A DNA stretch of 64,000 bases from Demequina iriomotensis (GTDB lineage Bacteria > Actinomycetota > Actinomycetes > Actinomycetales > Demequinaceae): positions 62,001 through 126,000 of the forward strand of contig NZ_BBME01000009.1 in NCBI RefSeq assembly GCF_000971395.1. Direction: 5' to 3'. The notes below the pieces were generated by a model, which was given only the letters and a program-made list of their open reading frames with translations, was not told the DNA's origin and did not search any database. This document shows positions 1 through 8,719 of the stretch, in pieces (position 1 is the first letter of the stretch; every line of letters begins with the position of its first letter). A program made the translations under genes and the position numbers.

Positions 1-151
1 GCTCGCCCTGCTCGAGGAGCCCGAGCTGGATCGCGTCGGCGAGGCGCTGCGCGACGGCCTCGGCGCGGCCGACCGGCGCGAGCGGCGCGAAGATCGCCGC
101 GTGCGTCGCGGACCGCGCGGCGTACGCGCCGGTGCCCCAGGTGAGTCCCAT
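1..151 (-). CDS. GntR-family transcriptional regulator, N-terminal part (truncated by window edge)
   Basis: The reverse strand from an ATG at 151 encodes about 50 residues (begins MGLTWGTGAYAARS) leading into the stretch AEAVAQRLADAIQLGLL, which resembles the first helix of GntR/FadR-type winged-helix domains. The rest lies outside the window. It is divergent from the polyamine-type ABC operon, and two palindromes sharing TCTGGNNCCAGA lie between the two starts, so it probably regulates that operon and itself. The family is recognised only from this short N-terminus; the ligand and subfamily (FCD or other) cannot be judged. Confidence 0.6.
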   Translation of the reverse strand, partial: MGLTWGTGAYAARSATHAAIFAPLAPVGRAEAVAQRLADAIQLGLLEQGE

Positions 152-189
152 CGCGCCATTGTGACGGGTGCGCATGCGCCCCGGAAAGG

Positions 190-256
190 TCTGGATCCAG
201 AGATTTAATCAAGTCGTTACACGCCAGGTCTTGCCAATGACATCTGGAACCAGATG
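190..256. promoter_or_regulatory. Pair of palindromic operators between GntR gene and ABC operon
   Basis: TCTGGATCCAGA at 190-201 is a perfect palindrome. CATCTGGAACCAGATG at 241-256 has perfect 7-bp arms around AA. Both share the core TCTGGNNCCAGA and their centres are about 53 bp apart, roughly five helical turns. The second ends 11 nt before the ATP-binding protein start codon. Divergent GntR regulators typically bind such sites; the assignment is inference. Confidence 0.55.
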
Positions 257-267
257 AATAGTGGGTC

Positions 268-1281
<1,014 letters not shown>

Positions 1282-1337
1282 CCGTCCCACCCAAGCCAGC
1301 ACCACCCGCAGTTCCCATCGAAAGGAAGTGAAGTCCC

Positions 1338-2501
1338 GTGTCGAAGTCCCCGTCCCGCCTGGCCCTCCGGGCAGGCATCGCCGCCACCGCGGCCGTCTCC
1401 CTCGCCGCATGCGGCACCTCCGGCTCCGATGGCGGCTCCGAGGCCGCCTCGTCCATCGGCGACACCGAGGGCTCGGTGTCGATCCTCGCCTGGCCCGGCT
1501 ACGTCGAGGACGGCTCCAACGACCCGACCGTCGACTGGGTGTCCGGCTTCGAGGAGGCGACCGGCTGCATGGTCGACGCCAAGACCTACGGCACGTCCGA
1601 CGAGGCGTACCAGCTCATGCAGAGCGGCGGCTACGACGTGGTCGCCGCCTCGGGCGACCTGACCCTGCGCCTGGTGGCCTCCGAGCTGGTCGCGCCGGTC
1701 AACACGGACCTGCTCGAGAACTACGAGGGCATCTTCGACTTCCTCAAGAACAAGGAGTGGAACTCCGTCGACGGCGTCTCGTACGGCGTGCCCCACGGCT
1801 ACGGCGCCAACCTGCTCATGTTCAACACGGACGAGGTCACCCCCGCGCCCACCAGCTGGGACGTCGTGTTCGACAAGGCCTCCGACTACTCGGGCAAGGT
1901 CACGGCCTACGACTCCCCGATCTACATCGCGGACGCCGCCGTCTACCTCATGACGCACAACCCCGAGCTGGGCATCGAGAACCCGTACGCGCTCGACGAG
2001 GACCAGTTCGCCGCCGCCGTCGAGCTGCTCAAGGAGCAGAACGCGTCTGTCGGCGAGTACTGGTCGGACTACCTGCTCGAGATCCAGGCCTTCGAGACCG
2101 GGGACTCCGTGGTGGGCACCACGTGGCAGGTCATCCAGAACTCGATCAGCACGGGCAACACCGACGTGGTGCTCCCCGAGGAGGGCGCGACCGGCTGGTC
2201 CGACACGTGGATGATCGCCTCGGACGCCGAGGCCCCCAACTGCGCGTACAAGTGGCTCGACTACATCGCGAGCCCCGAGGTCAACGCGACCGCCACCGCC
2301 TACTTCGGCGAGGCGCCCTCGTCCGAGGCGGCATGCGACTTCCGCGACGACTGCGAGGCGTACCACGCGGGCGACGAGGAGTACGCGAAGCAGATCTGGT
2401 ACTGGACCACCCCGATCGCCGAGTGCGTCGACGGGCGTGAGGACGTCGAGTGCGTCGACTACTCCGAGTGGACCAAGGCCTGGCAGGAGATCAAGGGCTG
2501 A
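1338..2501 (+). CDS. potD: Polyamine-type ABC transporter substrate-binding lipoprotein (PotD-like)
   Basis: The 387-residue product begins with a short basic region, a hydrophobic stretch and the lipobox LAAC (Cys about residue 25), so it is a membrane-anchored lipoprotein. The mature part has the PotD/PotF-like pattern (SILAWPGYVEDGS, YDVVAASGDL, GVPHGYGANLLMFN). The start is a GTG preceded by AAGGAAG. The mature protein has several Cys in its C-terminal third, which is unusual for this family and could form disulfides outside the cell. It is followed by a strong intergenic hairpin before the permease genes. Confidence 0.85.
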   Translation: MSKSPSRLALRAGIAATAAVSLAACGTSGSDGGSEAASSIGDTEGSVSILAWPGYVEDGSNDPTVDWVSGFEEATGCMVDAKTYGTSDEAYQLMQSGGYDVVAASGDLTLRLVASELVAPVNTDLLENYEGIFDFLKNKEWNSVDGVSYGVPHGYGANLLMFNTDEVTPAPTSWDVVFDKASDYSGKVTAYDSPIYIADAAVYLMTHNPELGIENPYALDEDQFAAAVELLKEQNASVGEYWSDYLLEIQAFETGDSVVGTTWQVIQNSISTGNTDVVLPEEGATGWSDTWMIASDAEAPNCAYKWLDYIASPEVNATATAYFGEAPSSEAACDFRDDCEAYHAGDEEYAKQIWYWTTPIAECVDGREDVECVDYSEWTKAWQEIKG

Positions 2502-2507
2502 CGCCCC

Positions 2508-2541
2508 GCGCGGGGGGACGATGCGCATCGTCCCCCCGCGC
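2508..2541. repeat. 34-bp perfect palindrome between binding-protein and permease genes
   Basis: From 2508 to 2541 the sequence is self-complementary around the dinucleotide at 2524/2525. It contains GGACGATGC (2516-2524) and its mirror GCATCGTCC (2525-2533), flanked by runs of six G and six C. In mRNA it would form a very stable hairpin 7 nt after the lipoprotein stop. It may stabilise the upstream message or limit read-through into the permeases, giving more binding protein than permease; this is inference. Confidence 0.7.
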
Positions 2542-2567
2542 ACCCCTCACCTCCCCCGGAAGGAACC

Positions 2568-3434
2568 ATGACCGCCACCCGCGTCTCCACCTACCTGGCC
2601 CCGCGCCGCCGCCTGCGGCTCGCGGGCCTGCTCACGGCACCCGTGCTGTGGCTGGGCCTCGTCTACGTGGTCGCGCTCGCCGCCCTGCTCATCACGGCCT
2701 TCTGGACCGTCGACGCCTTCACGGGCCAGGTGCGGGTCGAGTGGACCACCGAGAACATCGTCGAGGTCCTCACCGAGGCGCTCTACCGCACCGTCACGCT
2801 GCGCACGCTCGGGATCGCGGCGCTCGTCACGGTGCTCGACATCATCGTCGCCGTTCCCGTGGCGTTCTTCATGGCGAAGATCGCCCGACCGCGCATGCGC
2901 CACCTGCTCGTCATCGCGATGCTCGCCCCGCTGTGGGCGTCGTACCTGGTCAAGGTCTACGCGTGGCGCGCGCTGCTGTCCGGCAACGGCCTCATCGAGT
3001 GGGCGGTGGCGCCGTTCGGCGGCGAGACCCCGGGCTACGGGATCGTCGGCGTGGTGCTCACGTTGTCGTACCTGTGGCTGCCGTACGTGGTCATGCCGAT
3101 CTACGCGGGCTTCGACCGTGTCCCCGACCGCCTCCTGGAGGCCTCGGCCGACCTGGGCGGCCGCGGCTGGCGCACCCTCACCGCCGTGGTCCTGCCGATG
3201 ATCCGCCCCGCGATCATCGCCGGCTCGATCTTCGCGTTCTCGCTGAGCCTGGGCGACTACATCACCACCACGATCGTCGGCGGCTCGACGCAGATGCTCG
3301 GCACGCTCGTGTACGACAACGTCGGCTCCGCCAACAACCTGCCGCTCGCCGCGGCGATCTCGCTCATCCCGATCGGGATCATCCTCGTCTACCTCGCCGC
3401 GGTCCGCCGGACCGGGGCGCTCAGGAGCCTCTGA
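2568..3434 (+). CDS. potB: Polyamine-type ABC transporter permease (PotB-like)
   Basis: This 288-residue integral membrane protein has about six hydrophobic segments, beginning near residues 18-45. The permease EAA-type loop is at LLEASADLGGRGWRTLTAVVLPM, as in the binding-protein-dependent permease family. The start ATG follows GGAAGGAACC. It overlaps the next permease through TGATG, so the two are translationally coupled. By homology it forms the channel with the downstream permease. Confidence 0.85.
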   Translation: MTATRVSTYLAPRRRLRLAGLLTAPVLWLGLVYVVALAALLITAFWTVDAFTGQVRVEWTTENIVEVLTEALYRTVTLRTLGIAALVTVLDIIVAVPVAFFMAKIARPRMRHLLVIAMLAPLWASYLVKVYAWRALLSGNGLIEWAVAPFGGETPGYGIVGVVLTLSYLWLPYVVMPIYAGFDRVPDRLLEASADLGGRGWRTLTAVVLPMIRPAIIAGSIFAFSLSLGDYITTTIVGGSTQMLGTLVYDNVGSANNLPLAAAISLIPIGIILVYLAAVRRTGALRSL

Positions 3435-4240
3435 TGCAGCTCGGACGCGTCGCCCGCTGGGTGCTCGGCGGGATCACCACCGTGGTGCTCGCCCTGATCT
3501 ACCTGCCGCTCGGCGTGGTGTTCCTCAACTCGATCAGCACCTCCGAGAGCCTCACGTGGCCCCCGCCCGGCTTCACGCTCGAGTGGTGGCGGCGCGCGAT
3601 GCACTCGGAGGGCGCGTTCGAGGCACTCGGCATGTCCGTCATGGTGGCGCTCGCCGCCTCGGCGATCGCGCTGGTGCTCGGCACCCTGGCGGCGATGGCG
3701 CTGTCGCGGCACCGGTTCTTCGGCAAGGAGAGCGTCAACCTGCTCATCGTGCTGCCGATCGCGCTGCCCGGCATCGTCACCGGCATCGCGCTCAACAACG
3801 CCTTCCGCACCCTCATGGGCGTGCAGCTCGCGGTGTGGACGCTCATCATCGCGCACGCGACGTTCTGCATCGTCACCGTCTACAACAACGCCTTCGCGCG
3901 GCTCAACGCGTCCGGCACGCGCCTCGAAGAGGCGTCGATGGATCTGGGCGCGGGACTCTTCACCACGTTCCGCCTGGTGACCTTCCCGCACCTCAAGTCC
4001 GCGCTCATGGCGGGCGGGCTGCTGGCCTTCGCGCTGAGCTTCGACGAGATCATCGTCACCACCTTCACCGCGGGCACCGGCGTCACGACGCTGCCGCTGT
4101 GGATCCTGCAGAACATGTTCCGGCCCAACCAGGCGCCCGTGGTCGCGGTGATCGCCGTGATCCTCGCGGTCGTGTCGGTGGTACCGCTCGCCATCGCGCA
4201 GCGGCTCACCGCGAAGGACGCGGAGGCCGTGTCGCGCTGA
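3434..4240 (+). CDS. potC: Polyamine-type ABC transporter permease (PotC-like)
   Basis: This 268-residue membrane protein begins MQLGRVARWVLGG. The ATG at 3434 overlaps the stop of the preceding permease (TGATG), which decides the start over longer readings of the frame. It has about six transmembrane segments and the EAA-type motif EEASMDLGAGLFTTFRLVTFP, followed by SFDEIIVTTF, typical of PotC. It closes the operon. A 14-bp inverted repeat element follows at 4273-4354. Confidence 0.85.
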   Translation: MQLGRVARWVLGGITTVVLALIYLPLGVVFLNSISTSESLTWPPPGFTLEWWRRAMHSEGAFEALGMSVMVALAASAIALVLGTLAAMALSRHRFFGKESVNLLIVLPIALPGIVTGIALNNAFRTLMGVQLAVWTLIIAHATFCIVTVYNNAFARLNASGTRLEEASMDLGAGLFTTFRLVTFPHLKSALMAGGLLAFALSFDEIIVTTFTAGTGVTTLPLWILQNMFRPNQAPVVAVIAVILAVVSVVPLAIAQRLTAKDAEAVSR

Positions 4241-4272
4241 GGCGCGGTGCCCATCGCCATGCGGTGGTCCAC

Positions 4273-4354
4273 CACAAGTCACGGATCTGGTGATGGTCGA
4301 TGCCCGGCGCGTGCGTGAATGCGCGATCGGCAGGCCCGGGATTCGTGACTTGTG
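4273..4354. repeat. 82-bp element bounded by 11-bp perfect inverted repeat
   Basis: CACAAGTCACG (4273-4283) is matched by CGTGACTTGTG (4344-4354). Extending inward gives 13 of 14 matching positions. The 60-bp interior is GC-rich and can form further stems. It lies downstream of the polyamine operon and could act as a terminator. Its size and its ATTCGTG-type arm resemble the four hairpin units near oriC. A short GGGGCGCC-type tandem repeat (about 4355-4385) adjoins it. Confidence 0.5.
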
Positions 4355-4408
4355 CGCCGGGGCGCCGGGGCGCCGGGGCGCGGCGCGGCGCGACACCGGG
4401 ACCAAGGG

Positions 4409-4440
4409 TTGACCTTCCACCCGAGGGGAAGGCTTACCGT
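4409..4440 (+). promoter_or_regulatory. MerR-type promoter of the HMA gene, leaderless start
   Basis: A -35 TTGACC (4409-4414) and a -10 TACCGT (4435-4440) are separated by 20 bp. The spacer region holds the dyad CCTTCC (4413-4418) / GGAAGG (4427-4432). An over-long spacer with a central dyad is characteristic of promoters activated by MerR/CueR-type metal sensors. The -10 ends 6 nt before the ATG at 4447, so the transcript should be leaderless. No MerR-family gene is in the window. Confidence 0.6.
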
Positions 4441-4446
4441 CGAGGC

Positions 4447-4854
4447 ATGAACGACACCACCCTCGCCGGCGCGACCGGCACCGTCCTCGACCTCGCCGTC
4501 TCGGGCATGACCTGCGACGGCTGCTCCTCGACCGTGCACGATGCGCTCGTCGCCCTCCCCGGCGTCCGCTCGGCCTCCGTCGACCACGCGACGGGCCGCG
4601 CCGTCGTCCTCCTCGCGCCCGAGGCGTCGGCGGAGGACTTCGCCTTCGAGGCCGACGCCGCGGTGCACGATGCGGGCTACACCCTCGAGTCCGCGCGCGT
4701 GCTCGAGCTCGCGACCGTGGGCGACGACGAGGGCGTGACCTCGTGCGGAGGCGACGGGGGCTGCGGCTGCGGCGGGGCGGCCGAGGCGTCGGACAAGGCC
4801 AAGGCCAAGGACGAGTCCGGCGGCTGCGGCGGGGGAGCCGGCGGCTGCTGCTGA
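4447..4854 (+). CDS. Heavy-metal-associated (HMA) domain protein with Cys-rich C-terminal tail
   Basis: Of 135 residues, positions about 12-85 form an HMA ferredoxin-like domain with metal motif GMTCDGC and the typical GVRSASVDHATGRAVV strand. The tail (about 97-135) is rich in Gly and Cys, in clusters CGGDGGCGCGG and GGCGGGAGGCC, separated by a charged DKAKAKDE linker. The HMA domain suggests a cytosolic copper or other soft-metal chaperone; the tail suggests extra metal capacity. The start is chosen because the upstream -10 sits 6 nt away. It is monocistronic and followed by a terminator. The metal specificity is not visible. Confidence 0.75.
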   Translation: MNDTTLAGATGTVLDLAVSGMTCDGCSSTVHDALVALPGVRSASVDHATGRAVVLLAPEASAEDFAFEADAAVHDAGYTLESARVLELATVGDDEGVTSCGGDGGCGCGGAAEASDKAKAKDESGGCGGGAGGCC

Positions 4855-4892
4855 GCCGCGCCGCGCATCGTCCACCCGCACCCGGACACCAC

Positions 4893-4919
4893 GAAGGCCC
4901 CGCCGCCGGCGGGGCCTTC
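4893..4919. terminator. Rho-independent-type hairpin between HMA gene and tRNA-Ala
   Basis: GAAGGCCCCGCC (4893-4904) pairs perfectly with GGCGGGGCCTTC (4908-4919) across a 3-nt loop. It ends the HMA transcript and, read on the other strand, lies just beyond the tRNA-Ala 3' end. There is no strong U-tract, as is common in high-GC actinobacteria. Confidence 0.75.
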
Positions 4920-4925
4920 CATGTC

Positions 4926-5001
4926 TGGTGGAGCCTAGGGGACTCGAACCCCTAACCCCCTGCTTGCAAAGCAGGTGCGCTACCAATTGCGCCAAGGCCC
5001 C
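4926..5001 (-). tRNA. tRNA-Ala (UGC)
   Basis: On the reverse strand the acceptor stem GGGGCCT pairs with AGGCTCC, with one G-U pair. The anticodon stem-loop carries TTTGCAA, anticodon TGC. The T-arm GGTTCGAGTC is present and the terminal CCA is encoded (4926-4928). It follows tRNA-Ile and DUF3566 in the order usual for actinobacteria downstream of gyrA. Confidence 0.95.
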
Positions 5002-5019
5002 TCGTGGTCCACCGGGTGA

Positions 5020-5136
5020 TCAGCGGACCGGGTGGTGGACATCGTCCCACACGTCTCGATCGGAGTTCTCGGTGATGAGCACGTACGCGATCGCGCCTGC
5101 CACGAAGGCGGCTGCCAGGATCAGCGTGTTCCTCAT
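5020..5136 (-). CDS. DLW-39-like small membrane-anchored protein (38 aa)
   Basis: A 38-residue reading frame starts MRNTLILAAAFVAGAIAY and ends in a charged tail SDRDVWDDVHHPVR. It has one hydrophobic segment (residues 4-21). GAGGTG lies about 6 nt before the ATG. The actinobacterial DLW-39 family has this size, an N-terminal hydrophobic segment and an acidic DLW motif, and is found near gyrA/DUF3566; here the motif reads DVW. It lies between tRNA-Ile and tRNA-Ala on the same strand. Function is unknown. The family assignment is from memory of the motif and position. Confidence 0.65.
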   Translation of the reverse strand: MRNTLILAAAFVAGAIAYVLITENSDRDVWDDVHHPVR

Positions 5137-5149
5137 CGAATCACCTCGG

Positions 5150-5223
5150 TGGGCCCAGGAGGACTTGAACCTCCGACCTCTTCGTTATCAGCGAAGCGCT
5201 CTAACCGCCTGAGCTATGGGCCC
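5150..5223 (-). tRNA. tRNA-Ile (GAU)
   Basis: On the reverse strand the acceptor arms GGGCCCA and TGGGCCC pair fully. The anticodon loop is CTGATAA, anticodon GAT. The T-loop GTTCAAGTC is present. CCA is not encoded (CCG follows), unlike the neighbouring tRNA-Ala, so it depends on the CCA-adding enzyme, which is encoded at 42734. Confidence 0.95.
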
Positions 5224-5312
5224 TTCGCGGCATCCCTGCCGCGGCGATAAACGATACCGGACGCCAGCCGCGAAACAAAATCGCGGCCGGCGCGGCCTCG
5301 TTCACCGGACGA

Positions 5313-6173
5313 TCAGTCGTCCGTGAGGGTCACGTAGACGCCGCCGACCACGGAGGCGACCACGTTGTACAGGAACGCGCCGATGGTCGACAGCGCGGTG
5401 AGCAGCACCACGTTGATGACCGCGACGAGCGTCGCCGCGCCCATGACCTTGTTGGGGTCGACGAACTGCATGATGTCGATCTCGGAGTCCGTCGAGAAGA
5501 GCTGCACGACCCACTCGTTGACGAGCGTGAACACGCCCATCTGGTTGAGCACGGTCCACATGACGAAGACGGCGACCACGAACATGATCCCCGCCGCGAT
5601 CGACAGCAGGAAGCCGAGCTTGAGCGCCGACCACGGGTCGATGCGCGACAGCAGGACGCGCGCCTTGCGCGGGCCGCCCTTCGACGCGGGCACGGCCATG
5701 TCGTCGCCCGCCTTGAAGCTCTCGGCCGCGCGACCCGCGAGGCCCTTGACCTTCGCGGCGCCCGCACCCAGCACGGCGCCTCCGGCACCGATCGCGCCCT
5801 CGCGCTTGGACGGGGACTCGGCCGGGGCGGCGGGCGCCGCAGGCGCTGCGGGCGCGCCGGTCGGGGCGAAGGCCTGGGGACGCTGCGCGGTCCGCGTCGG
5901 GATGCCCTCGGGCGCGGACTGCGGCCGCAGCGCGGTGCGCGTCGGGATCGAGCCGGTCGACGTGGGTGCCGCCTGGGCGGGGGACGATGCCGCGGCGGCG
6001 GGTGCTGCGGAGGCGGTGGGGGCCGCGGGCGCGGTCGGGGCGGGGGCCGCCGGGGCCTCTGCGCCGACGGGCATGAATGCTCGACGCGACGGGACCTGAC
6101 CGGTGGTCGGCTCCGTCGGGCGCGGCGTGTACAGGCCGCGGGCCGTCGAGGTGGTGCGGTCGTCCGCGTTCAT
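5313..6173 (-). CDS. DUF3566 membrane protein with long disordered N-terminus
   Basis: Of 286 residues, the first about 190 are Ala/Pro-rich and of low complexity, with repeats of the type PTRTALRPQSAPEG / PTRTAQRPQAFAPTG. The last about 110 contain two transmembrane segments (around LGFLLSIAAGIMFVVAVFVMW and VINVVLLTALSTIGAFLYN), matching the actinobacterial DUF3566 domain usually found directly after gyrA. Here it is 10 kb from gyrA. It is transcribed towards the two tRNA genes. The function of the family is unknown. Confidence 0.8.
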   Translation of the reverse strand: MNADDRTTSTARGLYTPRPTEPTTGQVPSRRAFMPVGAEAPAAPAPTAPAAPTASAAPAAAASSPAQAAPTSTGSIPTRTALRPQSAPEGIPTRTAQRPQAFAPTGAPAAPAAPAAPAESPSKREGAIGAGGAVLGAGAAKVKGLAGRAAESFKAGDDMAVPASKGGPRKARVLLSRIDPWSALKLGFLLSIAAGIMFVVAVFVMWTVLNQMGVFTLVNEWVVQLFSTDSEIDIMQFVDPNKVMGAATLVAVINVVLLTALSTIGAFLYNVVASVVGGVYVTLTDD

Positions 6174-6339
6174 AAGGCTCCCTGTTCTCTGACACGCTTC
6201 TCAGCGGTCGCATCCGCTCGCTCGCGCGTGCGGGCATCATCGTCAAGGGTAACCGAGCGGCTCGCGCTGGTCATTCCCCCTGGTGGGCGCGGCGCGCCGG
6301 ACCCTCCCGCGGCCATGCGATGCGGTCTAGCGTGGCCCC

Positions 6340-8679
6340 ATGGACACCGAGACGCCCCGGTCCGAGCCGTCGCCCCTCGCCTCCGCCTGGGAGCTCGTGA
6401 GGCGGGTGCCCGGCACCATCACCGTCACCGTCCTGGTGCTCGCGGTGGGTGCGCTCACCGGCGCGCTGTGGACCTCCGCGGAGAGCTCCGGCCTGGTGGA
6501 TCGCTGGGGATGGGGCGTCGACGAGTTCGCCGATGGCCGCTGGCTCAACCTCCTCGCCGGCGCCGCGATCGCACCGGCACCGTGGATGTACGTGCTCATC
6601 CTGGGCACCTTCTGCATCGGCGGCGGTTTCCTCGAGCTGCGCTACGGCACGGTTCGCATGCTCATCGCGGTGATCGGCACGCATGTCGCGGCGGTGCTGG
6701 GGACCGCGGCGCTGCTGCTCGGGCTCGGCGCGCTCGGCGTGGGCTGGGCGGAGACGCTCGCGCATGTGCCCGACGTCGGGCTGAGCAACGGCGGCTTCGG
6801 CGCGCTGGGCGCCGCCACCGCGGGCATGCCCCTGCTGTGGCGCCGTCGCGTGCGCCTGGTCGGGCTGCTCTACTGCGTCGCGATGATCCTCTACGCCGCG
6901 GAGATCTGGGACTTCACCCACGGCATGGCCTTCGCCGTCGGCATCCTCATCGGGCCCTGGATCGTCGGCCGCGAGCGCGAGCGCCTCGACTGGCGCTTCG
7001 GCACGCAGGAGGTGCGCGACACCGCCGCGATCCTGCTCGCGTTCGGCGGCCTGCACCAGCTGCTCACGCGCATCTGGCCCGGTCAGGGCGGCATCCTCGA
7101 GTTCGGCGGCGCGGCGGACGATGCGGGGGTCACCACGCTCGGCCTGGTCGGCGGCGCGGTGGTCTCCCTCGCGTTCGCGTACGCCCTGCACAAGGGGCGC
7201 CGCGGCGCGTGGTGGGTGGTGACCGTCCTGTCGGCGCTCACGGTGCTCGCGTCGCTGCTGGTCGATCTCACGCCGTCCGTGGTGCTCGACGTGATCCTCG
7301 ACGCGGCCCTGCTGGCGCTCCTGATCGGCTGGCGGCGGTGCTTCGCGGTGAAGGCGTCGAAGGCCAACCGGCGCCGGGTGTGGCGACGGGGCCTTCTCAC
7401 GGTCGCCGGTCTGGTGACGTTCACCGTGGTGGCGATCATGGCGCTCGGCGACCAGATCGACCCGGAGCCGACGCTCGGCTACGCGATCGGCGAGGCGCTG
7501 CTCCGGGTGTTCGGGCTGTCGAGCGGACTCGAGGGCACCACCACCCTGGCGCGGACCCTGCTGAGCGGCATCGGCATCGTCTGGTTCGTCGCGTTCGCGA
7601 TCTTCCTCGCGAGCCTGCTGCTCGCCTCGCGTCAGCACAGCACCGACGAGGCGGTGAGGGACCGCTACATCGCCCTCCAGCGCGGCACGGCCTCGATGAC
7701 GAGCATCGGCTACATGACCCGCTGGGAGGGGATCGACCACTGGATCTCCGACGACGGCGAGGCCGGCGTGGGCTTCCGTCAGGTGGGCAGCACGGTGATC
7801 GTGCTCTCCGATCCGGTCGGGACGGCGGAGGGCGTCCCGGCCGCGCACGCCGAGTTCGCCGACTTCTGCCGCTCGCGGGGCTGGCGCCTCGCGTACTTCG
7901 CCGTGAGCGAGGCCCAGCGCGCGGTCCTCGAGCGCGAGGGCTGGCGGGCGATCCAGGTCGCGGAGGACACGGTGATCCGCCTGCCGGAGCTCGCGTTCAC
8001 GGGCAAGGCATGGCAGGACGTGCGCTCCGCCATCAACCGCGCGAAGCGCGAGGGCATCACCATGCGGACGGTGAGGTTCGCGGACGCCCCACGCGGCCTC
8101 AAGGACCAGATGGAGGCGATCTCGGCGCAGTGGGCGGGCGACAAGTCGCTGCCCGAGATGGGGTTCACGCTGGGCGACCTGCGCGAGGCGGACGATCCCA
8201 ACGTCGAGATGCACCTCGCCGTCGACGCGGACGGCACGGTCCACGGGATGACCAGCTGGCTCCCGGTGTACCGCGACGGCGACGTGGTCGGCTGGACCAT
8301 AGACATCATGAAGCGGCGGCTCGACGACGGCGTGATGAGCGGCGTGATGGAGTTCCTCATCGCGCAATCGGCCGTGGAGTTCAAGGAGGCCGGCTACGAG
8401 TTCATCTCGCTGTCGGCCGCGCCGCTGAGCTACTCGGGCGAGATCGAGGGCAGCGTGGAACGGCTGCTCGACGTCCTCGCCGACAAGATGGAGCCGTACT
8501 ACGGGTTCACCAGCCTCGAGCGGTTCAAGGCGAAGTTCAAGCCCGAGCACCGGCCGCTGTCGCTCATGTACGCCGACGAGGCCCAGCTCCCCGCGATCGC
8601 ACTGGCGATCCTCCGCGCGTACCTGCCCGACGCGACGGCGGCGGACCTGGTCAAGGCCGCGGTGAGCCGCCCCGATTAG
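6340..8679 (+). CDS. MprF-like lysyl-phosphatidylglycerol synthase domain fused to rhomboid-like membrane region
   Basis: The N-terminal half (about residues 20-450) is a multi-span membrane region; its first about 230 residues have a rhomboid-like pattern (GGGFLELRYGTVRML, LSNGGFGALGA). The position of the usual catalytic Ser motif GxSG reads NGGFGALG, so protease activity is doubtful. The C-terminal half (about 455-770) matches the DUF2156/MprF aminoacyl-transferase domain (SIGYMTRWEGIDHWIS, GWRAIQVAEDTVI, FINRAKREG-like, LSAAPLS, GFTSLERFKAKFKPEH). MprF enzymes transfer an amino acid from tRNA to phosphatidylglycerol, giving cationic lipid. The -10 TAGCGT ends 6 nt before the ATG, so leaderless translation is likely. 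The identity of the transferred amino acid is unknown. Confidence 0.75.
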   Translation: MDTETPRSEPSPLASAWELVRRVPGTITVTVLVLAVGALTGALWTSAESSGLVDRWGWGVDEFADGRWLNLLAGAAIAPAPWMYVLILGTFCIGGGFLELRYGTVRMLIAVIGTHVAAVLGTAALLLGLGALGVGWAETLAHVPDVGLSNGGFGALGAATAGMPLLWRRRVRLVGLLYCVAMILYAAEIWDFTHGMAFAVGILIGPWIVGRERERLDWRFGTQEVRDTAAILLAFGGLHQLLTRIWPGQGGILEFGGAADDAGVTTLGLVGGAVVSLAFAYALHKGRRGAWWVVTVLSALTVLASLLVDLTPSVVLDVILDAALLALLIGWRRCFAVKASKANRRRVWRRGLLTVAGLVTFTVVAIMALGDQIDPEPTLGYAIGEALLRVFGLSSGLEGTTTLARTLLSGIGIVWFVAFAIFLASLLLASRQHSTDEAVRDRYIALQRGTASMTSIGYMTRWEGIDHWISDDGEAGVGFRQVGSTVIVLSDPVGTAEGVPAAHAEFADFCRSRGWRLAYFAVSEAQRAVLEREGWRAIQVAEDTVIRLPELAFTGKAWQDVRSAINRAKREGITMRTVRFADAPRGLKDQMEAISAQWAGDKSLPEMGFTLGDLREADDPNVEMHLAVDADGTVHGMTSWLPVYRDGDVVGWTIDIMKRRLDDGVMSGVMEFLIAQSAVEFKEAGYEFISLSAAPLSYSGEIEGSVERLLDVLADKMEPYYGFTSLERFKAKFKPEHRPLSLMYADEAQLPAIALAILRAYLPDATAADLVKAAVSRPD

Positions 8680-8719
8680 CCCCCCTCGCGCGGCTCGGGA
8701 CGCCGCGTCCTCCCGCTGG

